DNA from: Micromonospora inaquosa
GTDB lineage: Bacteria; Actinomycetota; Actinomycetes; Mycobacteriales; Micromonosporaceae
DNA: 64,000 bases
Assembly (NCBI RefSeq): GCF_003857055.1
Contig: NZ_QGSZ01000176.1
Location: forward strand, 1 to 64,000
Direction: 5' to 3'
Part shown: positions 33,347 through 43,088 of the stretch, piece after piece
Position numbering within the stretch: position 1 is the stretch's first letter
How the letters are laid out: every line of letters starts with the position of its first letter
Notes under the pieces: model-generated
The model's database searches: none
What the model was told of the DNA's origin: nothing
The model's input: only the letters and a program-made list of their open reading frames with translations
Made by a program: the position numbers and the translations under genes

Positions 33347-33580
33347 CTACTGCTCGACACTGACAAGGCTGGGCGAGTCGCCCTCTCCCGATACCTTCGC
33401 ACTCACGAGTGAGGTGAGCACCGACAGCACCGCCGCGCCGGACGCGATGCCGCCGGCTGCTGCCCAATCCGCCTGCCAGGCGTTGAACACGACGTCAGCG
33501 CCCCAGTAGAGCAGCAGACCCTGTGCGGCGCTCTTCACCGCCCGCTCGGCGGTGGCCTTCCAGAACTTCGTGGTGAACAT
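33347..33580 (-). CDS. Phage-type holin (r1t-like), orphan
   Basis: 77 residues from ATG 33580 with GGAGGTACC upstream. MFTTKFWKATAERAVKSAAQG followed by a hydrophobic span, NAWQADWAAAGGIASGAAVLSVLTSLVS and a short acidic end is the r1t-type holin pattern of actinobacteriophages. Holins puncture the membrane to release endolysin. No lysin or phage gene is nearby, so it is a prophage remnant or a domesticated protein. Confidence 0.75.
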   Translation of the reverse strand: MFTTKFWKATAERAVKSAAQGLLLYWGADVVFNAWQADWAAAGGIASGAAVLSVLTSLVSAKVSGEGDSPSLVSVEQ

Positions 33581-33645
33581 TGTGGTACCTCCAGGGGTCG
33601 GTTCATCGGACGGTCCATACGTCAAGAATGCCTGGTCAGGGGCGG

Positions 33646-33875
33646 TTAGTGCGTGCCGCGCTGTCCGGGGTCGACGGCCGGTACGGCACCGGTGGTGACC
33701 AGGAGACGATCCCGGCGCACGACGAGAGCCTCCAGTTCGGAGCGAGACCCGTTGAAGCGCGGCAGGACGTGGAAGCGCACGGCTGCCCGGCGTCGCATTT
33801 CGGCGACCTTGCCGTGCGACACCAGCACCGACGGCACCCGGCGCACCACGGGGTGCCGTTGCGGCGGGTCACCAC
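33646..33875 (-). CDS. Possible small hypothetical gene
   Basis: Minus-strand coding is suggested after the gene at 33869: a GTG at 33875 overlaps its stop (GTGA). However, the more protein-like stretch (VLVSHGKVAEMRRRAAVRF, then PRFNGSRSELEALVVRRDRLL) lies in a second frame that opens upstream at 33939. Either there is a frameshift or only one frame is real. No known domain. Confidence 0.3.
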
Positions 33876-34222
33876 AGCTCATCGAGGGCCGCGACCTGCT
33901 TGCGGAGGGTTCGGGCGTCTCCCGGCGGCAGGACGGCAACGGCGACGTCCAGGATCCAACGCAACTCGGGCGGGTTCGGGCAGCATTGCGTTATCCCGCA
34001 GCCAGCAGTCGGGTCCCACAAGCGGCGCCCGGGTTGGCACATGAACCATGACCAGGTCCGCAGTGCATCAGACACTGCCTGGTCCCAGAGGCGGGTGCGT
34101 TCGAGGTAGGCGATGGCTTTCAATCCGCGGGCCGAGAGCCCGGGGATGACGGAGGTTGACCCGTCAAGTGGTTGCCGGTAGATGGAATCGGCACGCAGTT
34201 GTGCGGGGCGCCTACGCGGCAT
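33869..34222 (-). CDS. Hypothetical protein
   Basis: 117 residues. SARGLKAIAYLERTRLWDQAV, LWDPTAGCGITQCC and LDVAVAVLPPGDARTLRKQVAALDELW look like genuine coding with a CxxxxxCC motif. I recognise no family. With the preceding small gene it could form a minus-strand pair. Confidence 0.5.
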   Translation of the reverse strand: MPRRRPAQLRADSIYRQPLDGSTSVIPGLSARGLKAIAYLERTRLWDQAVSDALRTWSWFMCQPGRRLWDPTAGCGITQCCPNPPELRWILDVAVAVLPPGDARTLRKQVAALDELW

Positions 34223-34372
34223 TTCCCTTTCGCGGAGTCGACATGCCGATCATGGTTGCACACCCCTGTTCGGCCCACCTGCCCGAGAACATGCGTGCGC
34301 GGTTGTCGCCCCATTGTGGTATGACGGGATAATCGGATTGACCGCGGGCGCCGCGATCGTGGCGAGCGCTTT

Positions 34373-34660
34373 TTGTCGCAGCAGGTCGCGGGCATCCTTC
34401 TCGTCGCTGTAGCCCTCTTTGTGGGAGTGACCAGCCGTATCGCGGCGAAGTCCTCGGGAACTCGCCTGCCCATTCCGGCTAGCGCTGCGGGCATCGGTTA
34501 CCTGGCAGCTCTGGCGGTAGTGGTGATCGGGTCCTTGATCATTGTATGGACCGTGGTACGTCCGGACGGTCCTTCCTGGCTCGCGTGGATGCTTGCTGCT
34601 CTCGTTTTTGTGGTCACCCTCAGCGGGGCATGGGTGGCGAAGGCGGAGCGAGCCGCATAG
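34373..34660 (+). CDS. Small membrane protein, hypothetical
   Basis: 95 residues from TTG 34373; start uncertain. Three hydrophobic spans: VAGILLVAVALFVGVTSRI, IGYLAALAVVVIGSLIIVWTVV and WLAWMLAALVFVVTLSGAWV. No family recognised. Confidence 0.45.
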   Translation: MSQQVAGILLVAVALFVGVTSRIAAKSSGTRLPIPASAAGIGYLAALAVVVIGSLIIVWTVVRPDGPSWLAWMLAALVFVVTLSGAWVAKAERAA

Positions 34661-34731
34661 GCTCAAGGATAAACGCCACATTCTGCCGCGCTAGTGTCGC
34701 GTCCAGCTAGGTTCGCCCTATCCGCAACGCG

Positions 34732-35280
34732 CTAGATTTCCAGCCGCAGTCCGGTCCATCGGTGCAGCCATCCCTTGACCTCCACGCGGCGCTGTACCTT
34801 CGCGCGGCCCGCTGCGTTGTCCATGGTTGGAGACGGGCGGACAACCATTCCCACAAGGTCGGTCAGACCGTGGCAGGACACCAGACGAACAGAATCGCCC
34901 CGCAGAGTCACCGCGACGCACGTCGCGGTCTCGGGCCAGCGCGATATGCCGTCCAGGGTTGACGTGTAGGGCTCATCGCCATTGCGCAGATGCATCCGTG
35001 CTTGATTACGGATCTCCCACGGCACCTCAGGCAGGGCCACCAGGGCTTGGGCTTCGGCGCGTGCGTCCTCGCGTGGGTCCAGCTTGTCCGGGTCGAAGTA
35101 GGCGATATCCACGTCGCGATCGGGCGAGACCGGGATGCCGCTGATCGCGTCCCAGACGCGGTTGCGTACGAAGCCAGCACCGATCCACCAGTCCGGTAAT
35201 CCAAGATCGGCCGCAGCCCGAAGGACTCTCATTGCTCCCGGGTCTGATTCGATCACGCCCACGACGTCCTGCGCGCTCAT
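34732..35280 (-). CDS. Nucleotidyltransferase-family protein (DUF925-type)
   Basis: 182 residues from ATG 35280 (ATG 35286 is also possible). The family signature is at residues 30-60: WWIGAGFVRNRVWDAISGIP, then DRDVDIAYFDP, with the two aspartates (DVD) that hold metal. This group is related to the aminoglycoside/antitoxin-type nucleotidyltransferase fold; substrates unknown. Confidence 0.8.
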   Translation of the reverse strand: MSAQDVVGVIESDPGAMRVLRAAADLGLPDWWIGAGFVRNRVWDAISGIPVSPDRDVDIAYFDPDKLDPREDARAEAQALVALPEVPWEIRNQARMHLRNGDEPYTSTLDGISRWPETATCVAVTLRGDSVRLVSCHGLTDLVGMVVRPSPTMDNAAGRAKVQRRVEVKGWLHRWTGLRLEI

Positions 35281-35427
35281 GACCATCCCAGGGACTCTAA
35301 TCCAGCAGACGCGCACACCGCCTGCGAGGCGAGCGCTGAGAGGAGAGCGAAGTCGCGACCCTCCTGCTCTGTCGCTGTCACCACCGCAGACATCCGGTCA
35401 AGCCGCTGATCGCTCGGAGACAGTTCG

Positions 35428-36006
35428 CTAGCGGTTACCCCGGCGCGCGGGGCCACCATAAAGATGGACACGGTTGTCGACAACGCAGTCCGGTTCGCCG
35501 CGCAGAAGCCGGTCGCCCGCAGCATTGCCGTTGCTGACATGGACCACCCAGTCCTCGTAGTACCAGCTGGGGTCGCACGCGCAGTCGGTGAACCGGAACC
35601 GGAAATTGGCCCGGTACCGGCCGACCTGGCCATGGGCGAGGGTGAACAGGCGGGTCGACACTCCCGCCCGGGGAAACGCCGCCCCGCCGGGCAGACGCTC
35701 GACGGTTACCGCCGAGCCCTCGAAGGCGAGCCATAGCGTGAGGCTGCGGGCGATGCTCACGCCACCGGCCAGTACGTCGCTGCGCAGTGTGTAGCTGGCG
35801 GCCTCATCAGCCAGGACGTCGTGGACTACCACATCGCCTGTTGGCAGCGGCGCGGGAAGGACTACCGGTCGGTTGAGTCCTCGACGGGCGTTGGCCTGTG
35901 CAGCGCCCCGCCCGGCCGCGCTCCATCGCACACGTACCCGCTGGATGACGATCACGCCCAAACCATGGCCCACGGCCACAAGTCCCGCCAGCCGATATCC
36001 ACTCAC
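35428..36006 (-). CDS. Hypothetical membrane-anchored protein
   Basis: 192 residues from GTG 36006. One N-terminal hydrophobic segment (LAGLVAVGHGLGVIVIQ) then an extracytoplasmic domain with DCACDPSWYYEDW and DCVVDNRVHLYGG motifs. No family recognised. It lies alone before the quinone reductase. Confidence 0.5.
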   Translation of the reverse strand: MSGYRLAGLVAVGHGLGVIVIQRVRVRWSAAGRGAAQANARRGLNRPVVLPAPLPTGDVVVHDVLADEAASYTLRSDVLAGGVSIARSLTLWLAFEGSAVTVERLPGGAAFPRAGVSTRLFTLAHGQVGRYRANFRFRFTDCACDPSWYYEDWVVHVSNGNAAGDRLLRGEPDCVVDNRVHLYGGPARRGNR

Positions 36007-36149
36007 GGATCCGCGCCCTACATCGACTCCTCAATCGCCAGCAGCTCCTTGTCGGCCGGTCGCTTGTCCCGCCGTGCTAACCAGGAGGCGTAGGCTGCTG
36101 GACCGGGTATTGCGACTGGCCTACTTTTCCGACGGGCTGGTGGTGCCAG

Positions 36150-37103
36150 GTGAGAGCAGTCGTGTACGACCGGTACGGGCCCCCGGATGGGTTGCGGATC
36201 GAGGATCTCCCCAAGCCTTCCCCGGCTGCCCAACAGGTGCTCGTCAAGATTGCGGCGACCTCGGTGAATTTGAGCGACTGGGAGACCCTGCAAGGTTCGC
36301 CGCTGTATTCGCGCATCGGTGGGCTGCGCTCCCCGGCACGCCGGACCCTCGGCTCGGACATCGCCGGATGGGTCGAGGCGGTGGGTTCCGCCGTCACTCG
36401 GTTCCGACCCGGTGACGAGGTGTACGGCGACAATCTCATGCTCAAGGGCGGCTTCGCCGAGTACGCGGTCGCGCCCGAATCGGTCCTGGCCCGCAAGCCC
36501 GCCGCCCTGACCTTCGCCGAGGCGTCGGCGATCCCGCAGGCGGGCGTGATCGCACAGCAGGGCACTGCTGGCGCCGTAGCCGGCAGCCGGGTCCTGATCA
36601 ATGGCGCCGGCGGGGGATCCGGCGCGTTCGCGATCCAGCTGGCCAAACGACTCGGCGCCCAGGTGAGCGGCGTCGACAACGCGGGCAAGCTCGACTTCAT
36701 GCGGTCCGTCGGCGCGGACGAGGTGATCGATTACCGCAGCCAGGACTTCACCCGCAGCGGCCCGTACGATCTCATCCTCGATCTGGTCGCGCACCGATCG
36801 GTGTTCGCCTATCGCCGGGCGCTGGCCCCCGGTGGCCGCTACCGGTGCGTCGGCGGATCGGTCCCGGCGCTGCTGCGCGTCCTGACGGTCGGTGCGGTGG
36901 CCGGCCGGCTCACCAACCGCCGCTTGGGCGTGCTCGCCGTCCGGGAAGGGCCGACCCACTTCGGACCGGTGGCCGATCTCTGCGTGGCGGGTGACCTCGT
37001 TATCCACATCGACCGGGTCTTCACCCTCGACGAGACGCCCGAGGCGTTGGCCTACGTGGGCACGGGACGCGCCCTTGGCAAGGTCGTTGTGAGCGTCACC
37101 TGA
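36150..37103 (+). CDS. Quinone oxidoreductase/zinc-type alcohol dehydrogenase-like
   Basis: 317 residues from GTG 36150. MDR fold: GxDIAGWVEAVG, FRPGDEVYG, then the Rossmann motif GAGGGSGAFAIQLAK. No zinc-binding cysteines are seen in the substrate pocket region, so it is a QOR-like reductase acting on quinones or enones with NADPH. The N-terminal VVYDRYGPPDGL is typical of the group. Confidence 0.85.
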   Translation: MRAVVYDRYGPPDGLRIEDLPKPSPAAQQVLVKIAATSVNLSDWETLQGSPLYSRIGGLRSPARRTLGSDIAGWVEAVGSAVTRFRPGDEVYGDNLMLKGGFAEYAVAPESVLARKPAALTFAEASAIPQAGVIAQQGTAGAVAGSRVLINGAGGGSGAFAIQLAKRLGAQVSGVDNAGKLDFMRSVGADEVIDYRSQDFTRSGPYDLILDLVAHRSVFAYRRALAPGGRYRCVGGSVPALLRVLTVGAVAGRLTNRRLGVLAVREGPTHFGPVADLCVAGDLVIHIDRVFTLDETPEALAYVGTGRALGKVVVSVT

Positions 37104-37120
37104 CCAGCGACCGCAGCATC

Positions 37121-37786
37121 TCATCGACGACTGGCGCCTCCTGTGGTGAATGTGAAAATCGCGCCGCTGGGTGGTGCCTGCTGAGGTTGCCCGTGGAACC
37201 GATGAACGCCGACAGAGAACAGCACGTCACCTGGTGCGTGGAATGCCTCCTCGGTGAAGCCAGAGCCGGCGAACCAGCCGCGTATCGCCGGGGTGAGGTC
37301 GGGATCGCGCCGGGTCCTGGTCCAGATCACGGTTGCGTCGGATGCGCATAGCCGCGGCAGGGCGTTGATCGTTGCTCGCACGTCGCCGTCGCTGATGTTG
37401 CCCAGCACCCCGGCGAGAAGGACCAGATCCGCAGGGGCGGCCGTGCGGTACGCGGCGAAGTCGCCAGCATCGGCCTGGGTGGCGGTGATCCCGTTGAGCC
37501 CAGCGGCGGCGACAGCCATCCGGGCGGCGGTCACGTTGCGAGGGTCGTACTCGATCAGCTCTGCGCGTACCCGGTCGGCGTCCGACCGCAGCGCAAGGGC
37601 GCCGATGAGGTCATGCCCTTGGCCCGCGCACACGCTGACGACCCGGAGCGAGGAGTCCGGCCGTTGGTCGAGCCAGTCGTTGATGTGCTGCTGAATGAGG
37701 CGAAGCCTCCGCGACAGCGGCGACGTGTCGTCCTCGTAGGGCAGGTGCCACTCGTGCCAGTCACTAGTAGCGGTCACCGAAGCCAT
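37121..37786 (-). CDS. Class I SAM-dependent methyltransferase
   Basis: 221 residues from ATG 37786. VVSVCAGQGHDLIGAL is motif I, RAELIEYDPRNVTAARM motif II, ADAGDF motif III, and DLVLLAGVLGNIS motif IV. A cytoplasmic small-molecule methyltransferase. Its 3' end is 17 bp from the QOR stop. Confidence 0.82.
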   Translation of the reverse strand: MASVTATSDWHEWHLPYEDDTSPLSRRLRLIQQHINDWLDQRPDSSLRVVSVCAGQGHDLIGALALRSDADRVRAELIEYDPRNVTAARMAVAAAGLNGITATQADAGDFAAYRTAAPADLVLLAGVLGNISDGDVRATINALPRLCASDATVIWTRTRRDPDLTPAIRGWFAGSGFTEEAFHAPGDVLFSVGVHRFHGQPQQAPPSGAIFTFTTGGASRR

Positions 37787-37965
37787 GCTGCCACCGGCTC
37801 GCTCCACCGTGCCCCGGCGTTCAACGCGCGGCGGCGAGCCAGACCAGATTGGCGGGCACCGACGCACCACATCCCAGGTGGCCTTGAAAAGGATCGTGCC
37901 CGCGTGGCGTCGTTGCGAGGCGTGACGTTCTGCCCGGTGCCGGACATAAGTACATAGGGGGTGTG

Positions 37966-38514
37966 ATGGACGCTGCGAAGGAGCAGTTCACCGAGTTGTA
38001 CGAGTGCCATCACGGTGACGTGTGGCGGTACGTCGCTCGGCGGGTGGGTGCGTCTGACGTCGGTGATGTTGTCGCCGATGTCTTCCTGGTCGCGTGGCGG
38101 CGTCTGGACGATGTGCCGGTCGGATCGGCGTTGCCGTGGTTGTACGGAGTGGCGCGTCTGGTGTTGGCCAACGAGGCCAGAGGCCGTCGACGGTGGCAGG
38201 AGTTGACGCTGCGGGTGGCAGCGGAGCCTGATCGGACGGTGCAGGTGGATCACGCGGACGGTGTTGTCAGCCAGCGTGACGTCGCGGTGGCGTTCGACCG
38301 GTTGTCCGCCGGCGACCAGGAGATTCTGCGGCTGGTGGCCTGGGAGCGGTTGGCGCCGACCGAGGCGGCAGCTGTGCTGGGTCAGTCGCGAGCAACGTTC
38401 GCGATGCGGTTGATGCGAGCCCGTCGCCGGCTACGAAGGCAGCTCACCGATGCCGGGGACGGGGCGGGGCGGACGTCGAGCGCGGCGCCGTCGATGTCGG
38501 ATTGGGGTGGATGA
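37966..38514 (+). CDS. ECF-type RNA polymerase sigma factor
   Basis: 182 residues; GTG 37963 or ATG 37966. Region 2: TELYECHHGDVWRYVARRVG, DVVADVFLVAWRRLD, PWLYGVARLV. Region 4: RLSAGDQEILRLVAWERLAPTEAAAVLG, SRATFAMRLMRARRRLRR. It is followed 2 bp on by a membrane-anchored CU044_5270-type partner, the usual pair of this ECF group. Target promoter unknown. Confidence 0.92.
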   Translation: MDAAKEQFTELYECHHGDVWRYVARRVGASDVGDVVADVFLVAWRRLDDVPVGSALPWLYGVARLVLANEARGRRRWQELTLRVAAEPDRTVQVDHADGVVSQRDVAVAFDRLSAGDQEILRLVAWERLAPTEAAAVLGQSRATFAMRLMRARRRLRRQLTDAGDGAGRTSSAAPSMSDWGG

Positions 38515-38515
38515 C

Positions 38516-39556
38516 ATGAACGCCGTGGATGAGGTGCGTCAGGTGTTGGGCGGCTTGGACCCGGCCCGTACCGCCCCGCCGTGCGATGACAGCCGCCGCA
38601 GGCAGGTTCTGGCGCGTATCCTCTCCGACGACTGCGGAGTAGGCACCGCCAAGCGGACAGTGCCGCGACGTCGGCTCGTGCTGGCTGCGGTCGGTGCGGT
38701 GGTCATGGCGGCGGCCGGTGGTGGGGTAGCGGTTGAGCTGTACCGCCAGCCGGAGCCCGCCCATGCGGCGACCCCGGCGTTGCTGACCTATGGGCCGCCG
38801 CCGACCGCGGAGCCGGCCAGTACCCGGCTTCGGCGGCTGGCTGCCGTGGCGGCGCGGCAGCCAATGCCACCGCGGCCCGCCGGAACGGTGGAGTACCTGG
38901 AATCGACGAACTGGTTTCTGAACTCCTCCATTTCCGGCGGTAGGACGGTATCCGTTGTGGTGCCACAGCGGTGGCGGTCCTGGCGGACCGAGGACGACGC
39001 GGGTCGAACGGTCAAGAGGGATCTGCCGCCGATCTTTCGCTCAGACGCCGACCGTCGGCAATGGGAGAAGTGGGGTGGTCGCGTCGAGTCGTCGGAGGCA
39101 GTGCACGACTACGCGCCCGGTGAGTTCCACGGCGGCCGCTTCCGCGGTGCGGTTCCGACGGATGCCGCCGTGCTGCTTAGCTGGTTGAGAGCAGGCACGT
39201 CCGAAGCTCAGGCACCGGTGCAGTACCTGGAGGACATGGCCGAACTCGTCGGGGTGCGGCTGCTGAATCCGGCCCAGCGGGCGGCGGTGCTCGCACTCCT
39301 TGCCGAGCTTCCGGGCATCACGGTCACCGGCACCGTCACCGACCGTGCGGGACGCACCGGGGAAGCCTTCTCCATCACGACCAACGCGCACGGCTTGCCT
39401 GCCCAATACACGGTGATCGTCGATGCGCGTTCCGGTGCGCTGTTGGGGTACGAGGAGGTGCTCACCACCACGGCGGGGAAGCTGAACGTCACGATCCCCG
39501 CAGTGATCACCTACCGCTCATACCTGCTAGCCGAGTACGCCGCCGCGCCACGTTGA
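38516..39556 (+). CDS. CU044_5270-family membrane protein, likely sigma partner
   Basis: 346 residues. A short cytoplasmic N terminus (MNAVDEVRQVLGGLDPARTAPP) carrying the CU044_5270-type motif, one membrane span (LVLAAVGAVVMAAAGGGVAVEL) and a long extracytoplasmic domain. In such operons the membrane protein controls the ECF sigma factor, probably as an anti-sigma or sensor. Confidence 0.8.
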   Translation: MNAVDEVRQVLGGLDPARTAPPCDDSRRRQVLARILSDDCGVGTAKRTVPRRRLVLAAVGAVVMAAAGGGVAVELYRQPEPAHAATPALLTYGPPPTAEPASTRLRRLAAVAARQPMPPRPAGTVEYLESTNWFLNSSISGGRTVSVVVPQRWRSWRTEDDAGRTVKRDLPPIFRSDADRRQWEKWGGRVESSEAVHDYAPGEFHGGRFRGAVPTDAAVLLSWLRAGTSEAQAPVQYLEDMAELVGVRLLNPAQRAAVLALLAELPGITVTGTVTDRAGRTGEAFSITTNAHGLPAQYTVIVDARSGALLGYEEVLTTTAGKLNVTIPAVITYRSYLLAEYAAAPR

Positions 39557-39802
39557 CAGGTTCGTTGACCACCAGCTGACACCGCTGTTCGGCCACGCGT
39601 CAGGCACCCGACGTGCTGCGCGACATCGAAGCCCGCCGCCACCGCGACAAACCTGGATCTTGAGGTACGGGCCGGTCTCCAGCGCGACGACTATCGAGTA
39701 CGGCTGTGGCGCCCGGTGGGGTTGAGTTGGCCGATGCCGCACTCGGCGGCCGGGATGCCACGCCAGCCGCCGTCGGTAGGGCCGTCGTGAAGAACGACCA
39801 TC

Positions 39803-41758
39803 TCAGGGTGCGTCGCTGGGTCGGTCCTCCCACACCAATGCCTCCGTACGTTTGCTGACCAGCACCGCACGTGTCTTCTTCCACAACGTACTGATTCCGG
39901 AGAGGAGGCCTCTGGTGAGATCTTCGAGGCCCTCCGTGAGGCTGGCATACGACTGCGACCGGAAGACCGCGTAGCAACCCGCGAAGACCATCCAGGGAAT
40001 GACGCCGAACCCCGGCTGCAGGCCTACCCCGTACAAAGCCGCCGCGAGGCCGCCGGTCCCAGCGATCAGCACGAGCATGCGCCCCCTGGTGCTGCCACTA
40101 GCCAGCATCGCGACCGCCGTCACGAAGGTCGCGGAGAAGACCCAGCCCAACTGAGCGTCGGCCGAAGGCATCTTGAGGCCGTCGGCCATGAACACGCCGA
40201 GGGGTGCGGACAGGAGGAAGGCGGTGAGCGCCGCAATGTTCCACGGGCTTGTCAAACGGCCACGCTTCTCCAACATGGTCTTGTTACCGCAGTCAGCGTG
40301 GTCCTTGTTGTGCGTGCCGGGGACGACCGGCTTACCTGTGTACGGGAGCAGCGCCGCGATCTGCGGCTTTGCTCGCAGTTCCGGCGCGTACTGGATCTCG
40401 CCGTTGACCTCGGAGCAATAGCTGCTGGCCTCCAACGCCCAGGTAAGCGTTACGAACATTATCCCGAACGCGCCGAAAGCGCCTGCCACGAGCCAGGTTC
40501 GGGCGTCGTTGGGGCCGAGCCCGATCAGCCAGCATGCGACGGCGGCGCGCAGCACGTAGCCGAGCCCGACGGCGACCCAGATGGCCACGGTGACCGGCGT
40601 CGTCGCCTCCGGTCGATCGGAGGCGGGGCGGCGCCGCAGGGCCTCGTACAGCACGGCGATACCGAATACCGAGCCGATGAGGCAGGCCGTAACCCACGCC
40701 AGGTCGAGGTAGACGCCGATGCCGACCGCGAGTGCGACACGGACGAGAGCTGTGAAGGCTGACCGACGCACGTTGCGTCGCATCGTCTCACTACTGTTGC
40801 CGACCGGCAGTCGCCGTCGTGCTTGCCTCGCGGGATGAGCGACATCGTCAGCCAGCCCGATGATGTCGTTCCATTGATAGCGGGCCGTGTAGATGAGCCC
40901 TTCCATCACGAGCCAAACCAAGCCTGCGGTTACCAGCTCAGCACGAGTGAGCCGAAGAGATCCGGCCCAGAGCAGAAGACCTCCGACCGCCGGCACGATG
41001 ATCCACTTGATCCAGTCCGCGGTTCTTGGCACCAAAAGGTAGGACCAGAGCCTTCGTTGGCCGACGAGTGGCGGTTCGGGCCGGCTGAGGCCGAGTGTGC
41101 GTGCGGAGTACTTCGTCGCATGCCTGTAGAAGAGCGAGTTGCCGCCGACAGCGGTGGTCATGACCTCGATCGTGAACAGAAGAGCGAACAGGCCGTACAC
41201 GAGGAACATGATCAACTGCCACGGCTGGTTGAGGCGTAGTGCGACGTACAAGGCCAGTCCGCCGAAGACGACCACGACGCAGAAGTACGTCAGTAGGGCG
41301 AGCAACCGGTAGCCGAGCCGCCCGCGGCGTAGGCTGTTCACCTCGGTCGTCACGCCGATGAGGCTGGCCGGACGCAGCTCCGGAACCGCGGCCAGCCGGC
41401 CGATCGCGTACGTCTGCAACTCTGTCTCGATCGCGCGTATGTAGTAGGAGCGCATGGTCGCGACGATGCCAATCATCTGCATGTACGCCAGAACGGCGAA
41501 GGTCGGCAACGGTGTCGCGGCGAGCAGCGCATCGTGGGCCCTGATGCAGCCTTCCGTCTGCGCGAACTGGCAGGTCTGGCTTACGACCGCCACCACGGCA
41601 GTGGCTAGGGCCACGGCTACGCCGATCATCGCCGCCATGGTTGCGACGAATGAACGCTCATCATCGCGAGCCATCTCGTAGTCGCTGATCAGCACGGCGA
41701 GCCGAGCCTGATCAACAGCGTTCTCGGCGGTGCCTACCGTCACACGGGCCACGATCAT
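39803..41758 (-). CDS. Large polytopic membrane protein, UbiA-like motif
   Basis: 651 residues from ATG 41758 (an in-frame upstream GTG is possible). About 12-14 hydrophobic spans. The N-terminal half has four spans and a QTCQFAQTEGC extracytoplasmic loop. The second half contains YQWNDIIGLADD followed by HPARQARRRLP, reminiscent of the Asp-rich NDxxDxxxD motif of UbiA-type prenyltransferases, but one Asp is off register. So membrane prenyl transfer is a guess. It precedes a GNAT gene, all on the minus strand. Confidence 0.55.
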   Translation of the reverse strand: MIVARVTVGTAENAVDQARLAVLISDYEMARDDERSFVATMAAMIGVAVALATAVVAVVSQTCQFAQTEGCIRAHDALLAATPLPTFAVLAYMQMIGIVATMRSYYIRAIETELQTYAIGRLAAVPELRPASLIGVTTEVNSLRRGRLGYRLLALLTYFCVVVVFGGLALYVALRLNQPWQLIMFLVYGLFALLFTIEVMTTAVGGNSLFYRHATKYSARTLGLSRPEPPLVGQRRLWSYLLVPRTADWIKWIIVPAVGGLLLWAGSLRLTRAELVTAGLVWLVMEGLIYTARYQWNDIIGLADDVAHPARQARRRLPVGNSSETMRRNVRRSAFTALVRVALAVGIGVYLDLAWVTACLIGSVFGIAVLYEALRRRPASDRPEATTPVTVAIWVAVGLGYVLRAAVACWLIGLGPNDARTWLVAGAFGAFGIMFVTLTWALEASSYCSEVNGEIQYAPELRAKPQIAALLPYTGKPVVPGTHNKDHADCGNKTMLEKRGRLTSPWNIAALTAFLLSAPLGVFMADGLKMPSADAQLGWVFSATFVTAVAMLASGSTRGRMLVLIAGTGGLAAALYGVGLQPGFGVIPWMVFAGCYAVFRSQSYASLTEGLEDLTRGLLSGISTLWKKTRAVLVSKRTEALVWEDRPSDAP

Positions 41759-41867
41759 CAATGTGACACACCGCAGCAAGTGGGGACATCCACCGGGACG
41801 TTCGGAACCCGGGGAGGGGAGCAGGCCCGTCGCGGAGGCTCATTCGTCTGCCGCGAAGCGCTTGGCG

Positions 41868-42779
41868 TCAGCGGACGATGACCAGGTTGGCCATGTCGAC
41901 GACCGGCCGGTAGCCGAGGGCGGCGTAGATCCTGTTCGAGGTCGGGTTGGCTTGGTCGGTGAACAGGCAGACCCGCGTACCGTCGGCCTGGATGCGTCGG
42001 GAAACCTCGGCGACCGCGTTGCTGGCCCAACCACGCCCGCGTTGGGCTGGCGGTGTGTACACCGGGCCCACGCGGGCCACCCCGAACGACGGTGGGTTGG
42101 CGCCGGTGAGGTGCACCGGCTCACCAGTGTCGTCGACCCAGAACCACAGCCGTCCGGCGTGGAGTCGGCGCAGCATGTCCGCGTGGTCGGGCAGTTCGTC
42201 GGCACTGGTACCGCGCGGGCGGCCGGCCTGTTCGTCGGCGTCGCCCATGAACGCGGCGAGCCACTCCGTGACCAGTTCCACGTCGTCCTCGGTCGCGACC
42301 ACCAAGCGGCCAGTCGTAGGTGACGGCAACGCCAGCTCACCGAGCTCGTGTAGCCGGGTGTGTTGGCTGACCTGAACTCGACCCCCGCCGAGGCGGGTCA
42401 GCTCGGCGGCGCACAGTTCAACGGCAGGCAGGGCCCCGTTGATGGCGACGATCTCCTCCGCGCGCTCGTGCAGCGCGTGGGCCAGCGCAACGGCCGCCTC
42501 GTCGGGCATGGGCAGCAGGAATGGCGGGTAGGGGGCGTATGGCGCGGCGCGCATCCCGGCACCGACCACAGCGCCGCAGTCGTCGCTGACCACCAGCCAC
42601 CAATTGCGGTCGGGCTGCGAGATCCCCTCGGCCCGCTGAGACAGCAGCCGGTGCGCGACGGTCGTCACGACAGTGCTGACGACCGGATCGGCGGCCAGGT
42701 GAGCACCCGCCGCGGCCAGGAACTCGCCCGGATCGGTGAAGAAACGCAGCCGCAGTCCGGCGATCGGGACATTGCTCAT
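41868..42779 (-). CDS. GNAT-family N-acetyltransferase
   Basis: 303 residues. The acetyl-CoA binding motif is at the C terminus: PPAQRGRGWASNAVAEVSRRI (Q/R-x-x-G-x-A-like), then LFTDQANPTSNRIYAALGY. The N-terminal half is a degenerate GNAT domain, so it is a tandem-GNAT protein. Substrate unknown. Confidence 0.85.
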   Translation of the reverse strand: MSNVPIAGLRLRFFTDPGEFLAAAGAHLAADPVVSTVVTTVAHRLLSQRAEGISQPDRNWWLVVSDDCGAVVGAGMRAAPYAPYPPFLLPMPDEAAVALAHALHERAEEIVAINGALPAVELCAAELTRLGGGRVQVSQHTRLHELGELALPSPTTGRLVVATEDDVELVTEWLAAFMGDADEQAGRPRGTSADELPDHADMLRRLHAGRLWFWVDDTGEPVHLTGANPPSFGVARVGPVYTPPAQRGRGWASNAVAEVSRRIQADGTRVCLFTDQANPTSNRIYAALGYRPVVDMANLVIVR

Positions 42780-42872
42780 CCGCGTACGCTAGCCACCGCC
42801 CACCAGATCGACACGGGAATATCGTGCCGCGCCTCCGAACCACCGCCCGCGGTCGGACTGACGAGTGGCGAC

Positions 42873-43088
42873 TCAGCTGCCGTCAATCGTCCGCGGCGTC
42901 GTGCCCTCGCTGAGCTGCGGAGGCTTGGGCAGCGGGATGGGAACCGTTGACAGGCCTTGGATGGCCATGGAGTAGTACGTGTCGAAAAGGTCGAACACCT
43001 CGTTGGCCTGGTCGAGGGTGAGGTCGTCGGCACCGGTGCCGGCCGGCCAGTCGTGCGAGGAGACGTGGTACTCGGAGTCCATGGACAT
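42873..43088 (-). CDS. Hypothetical small protein
   Basis: 71 residues from ATG 43088 (ATG 43082 also possible): WPAGTGADDLTLDQANEVFDLFDTYY and IPLPKPPQLSEG. No family recognised; weakly supported. Confidence 0.35.
   Translation of the reverse strand: MSMDSEYHVSSHDWPAGTGADDLTLDQANEVFDLFDTYYSMAIQGLSTVPIPLPKPPQLSEGTTPRTIDGS

Noticed and set aside
36018..36149. Minus-strand fragment ending ARRDKRPADKELLAIEESM upstream of the quinone reductase
   Set aside because: It looks protein-like over ~25 codons but lacks a start or domain and may be chance.
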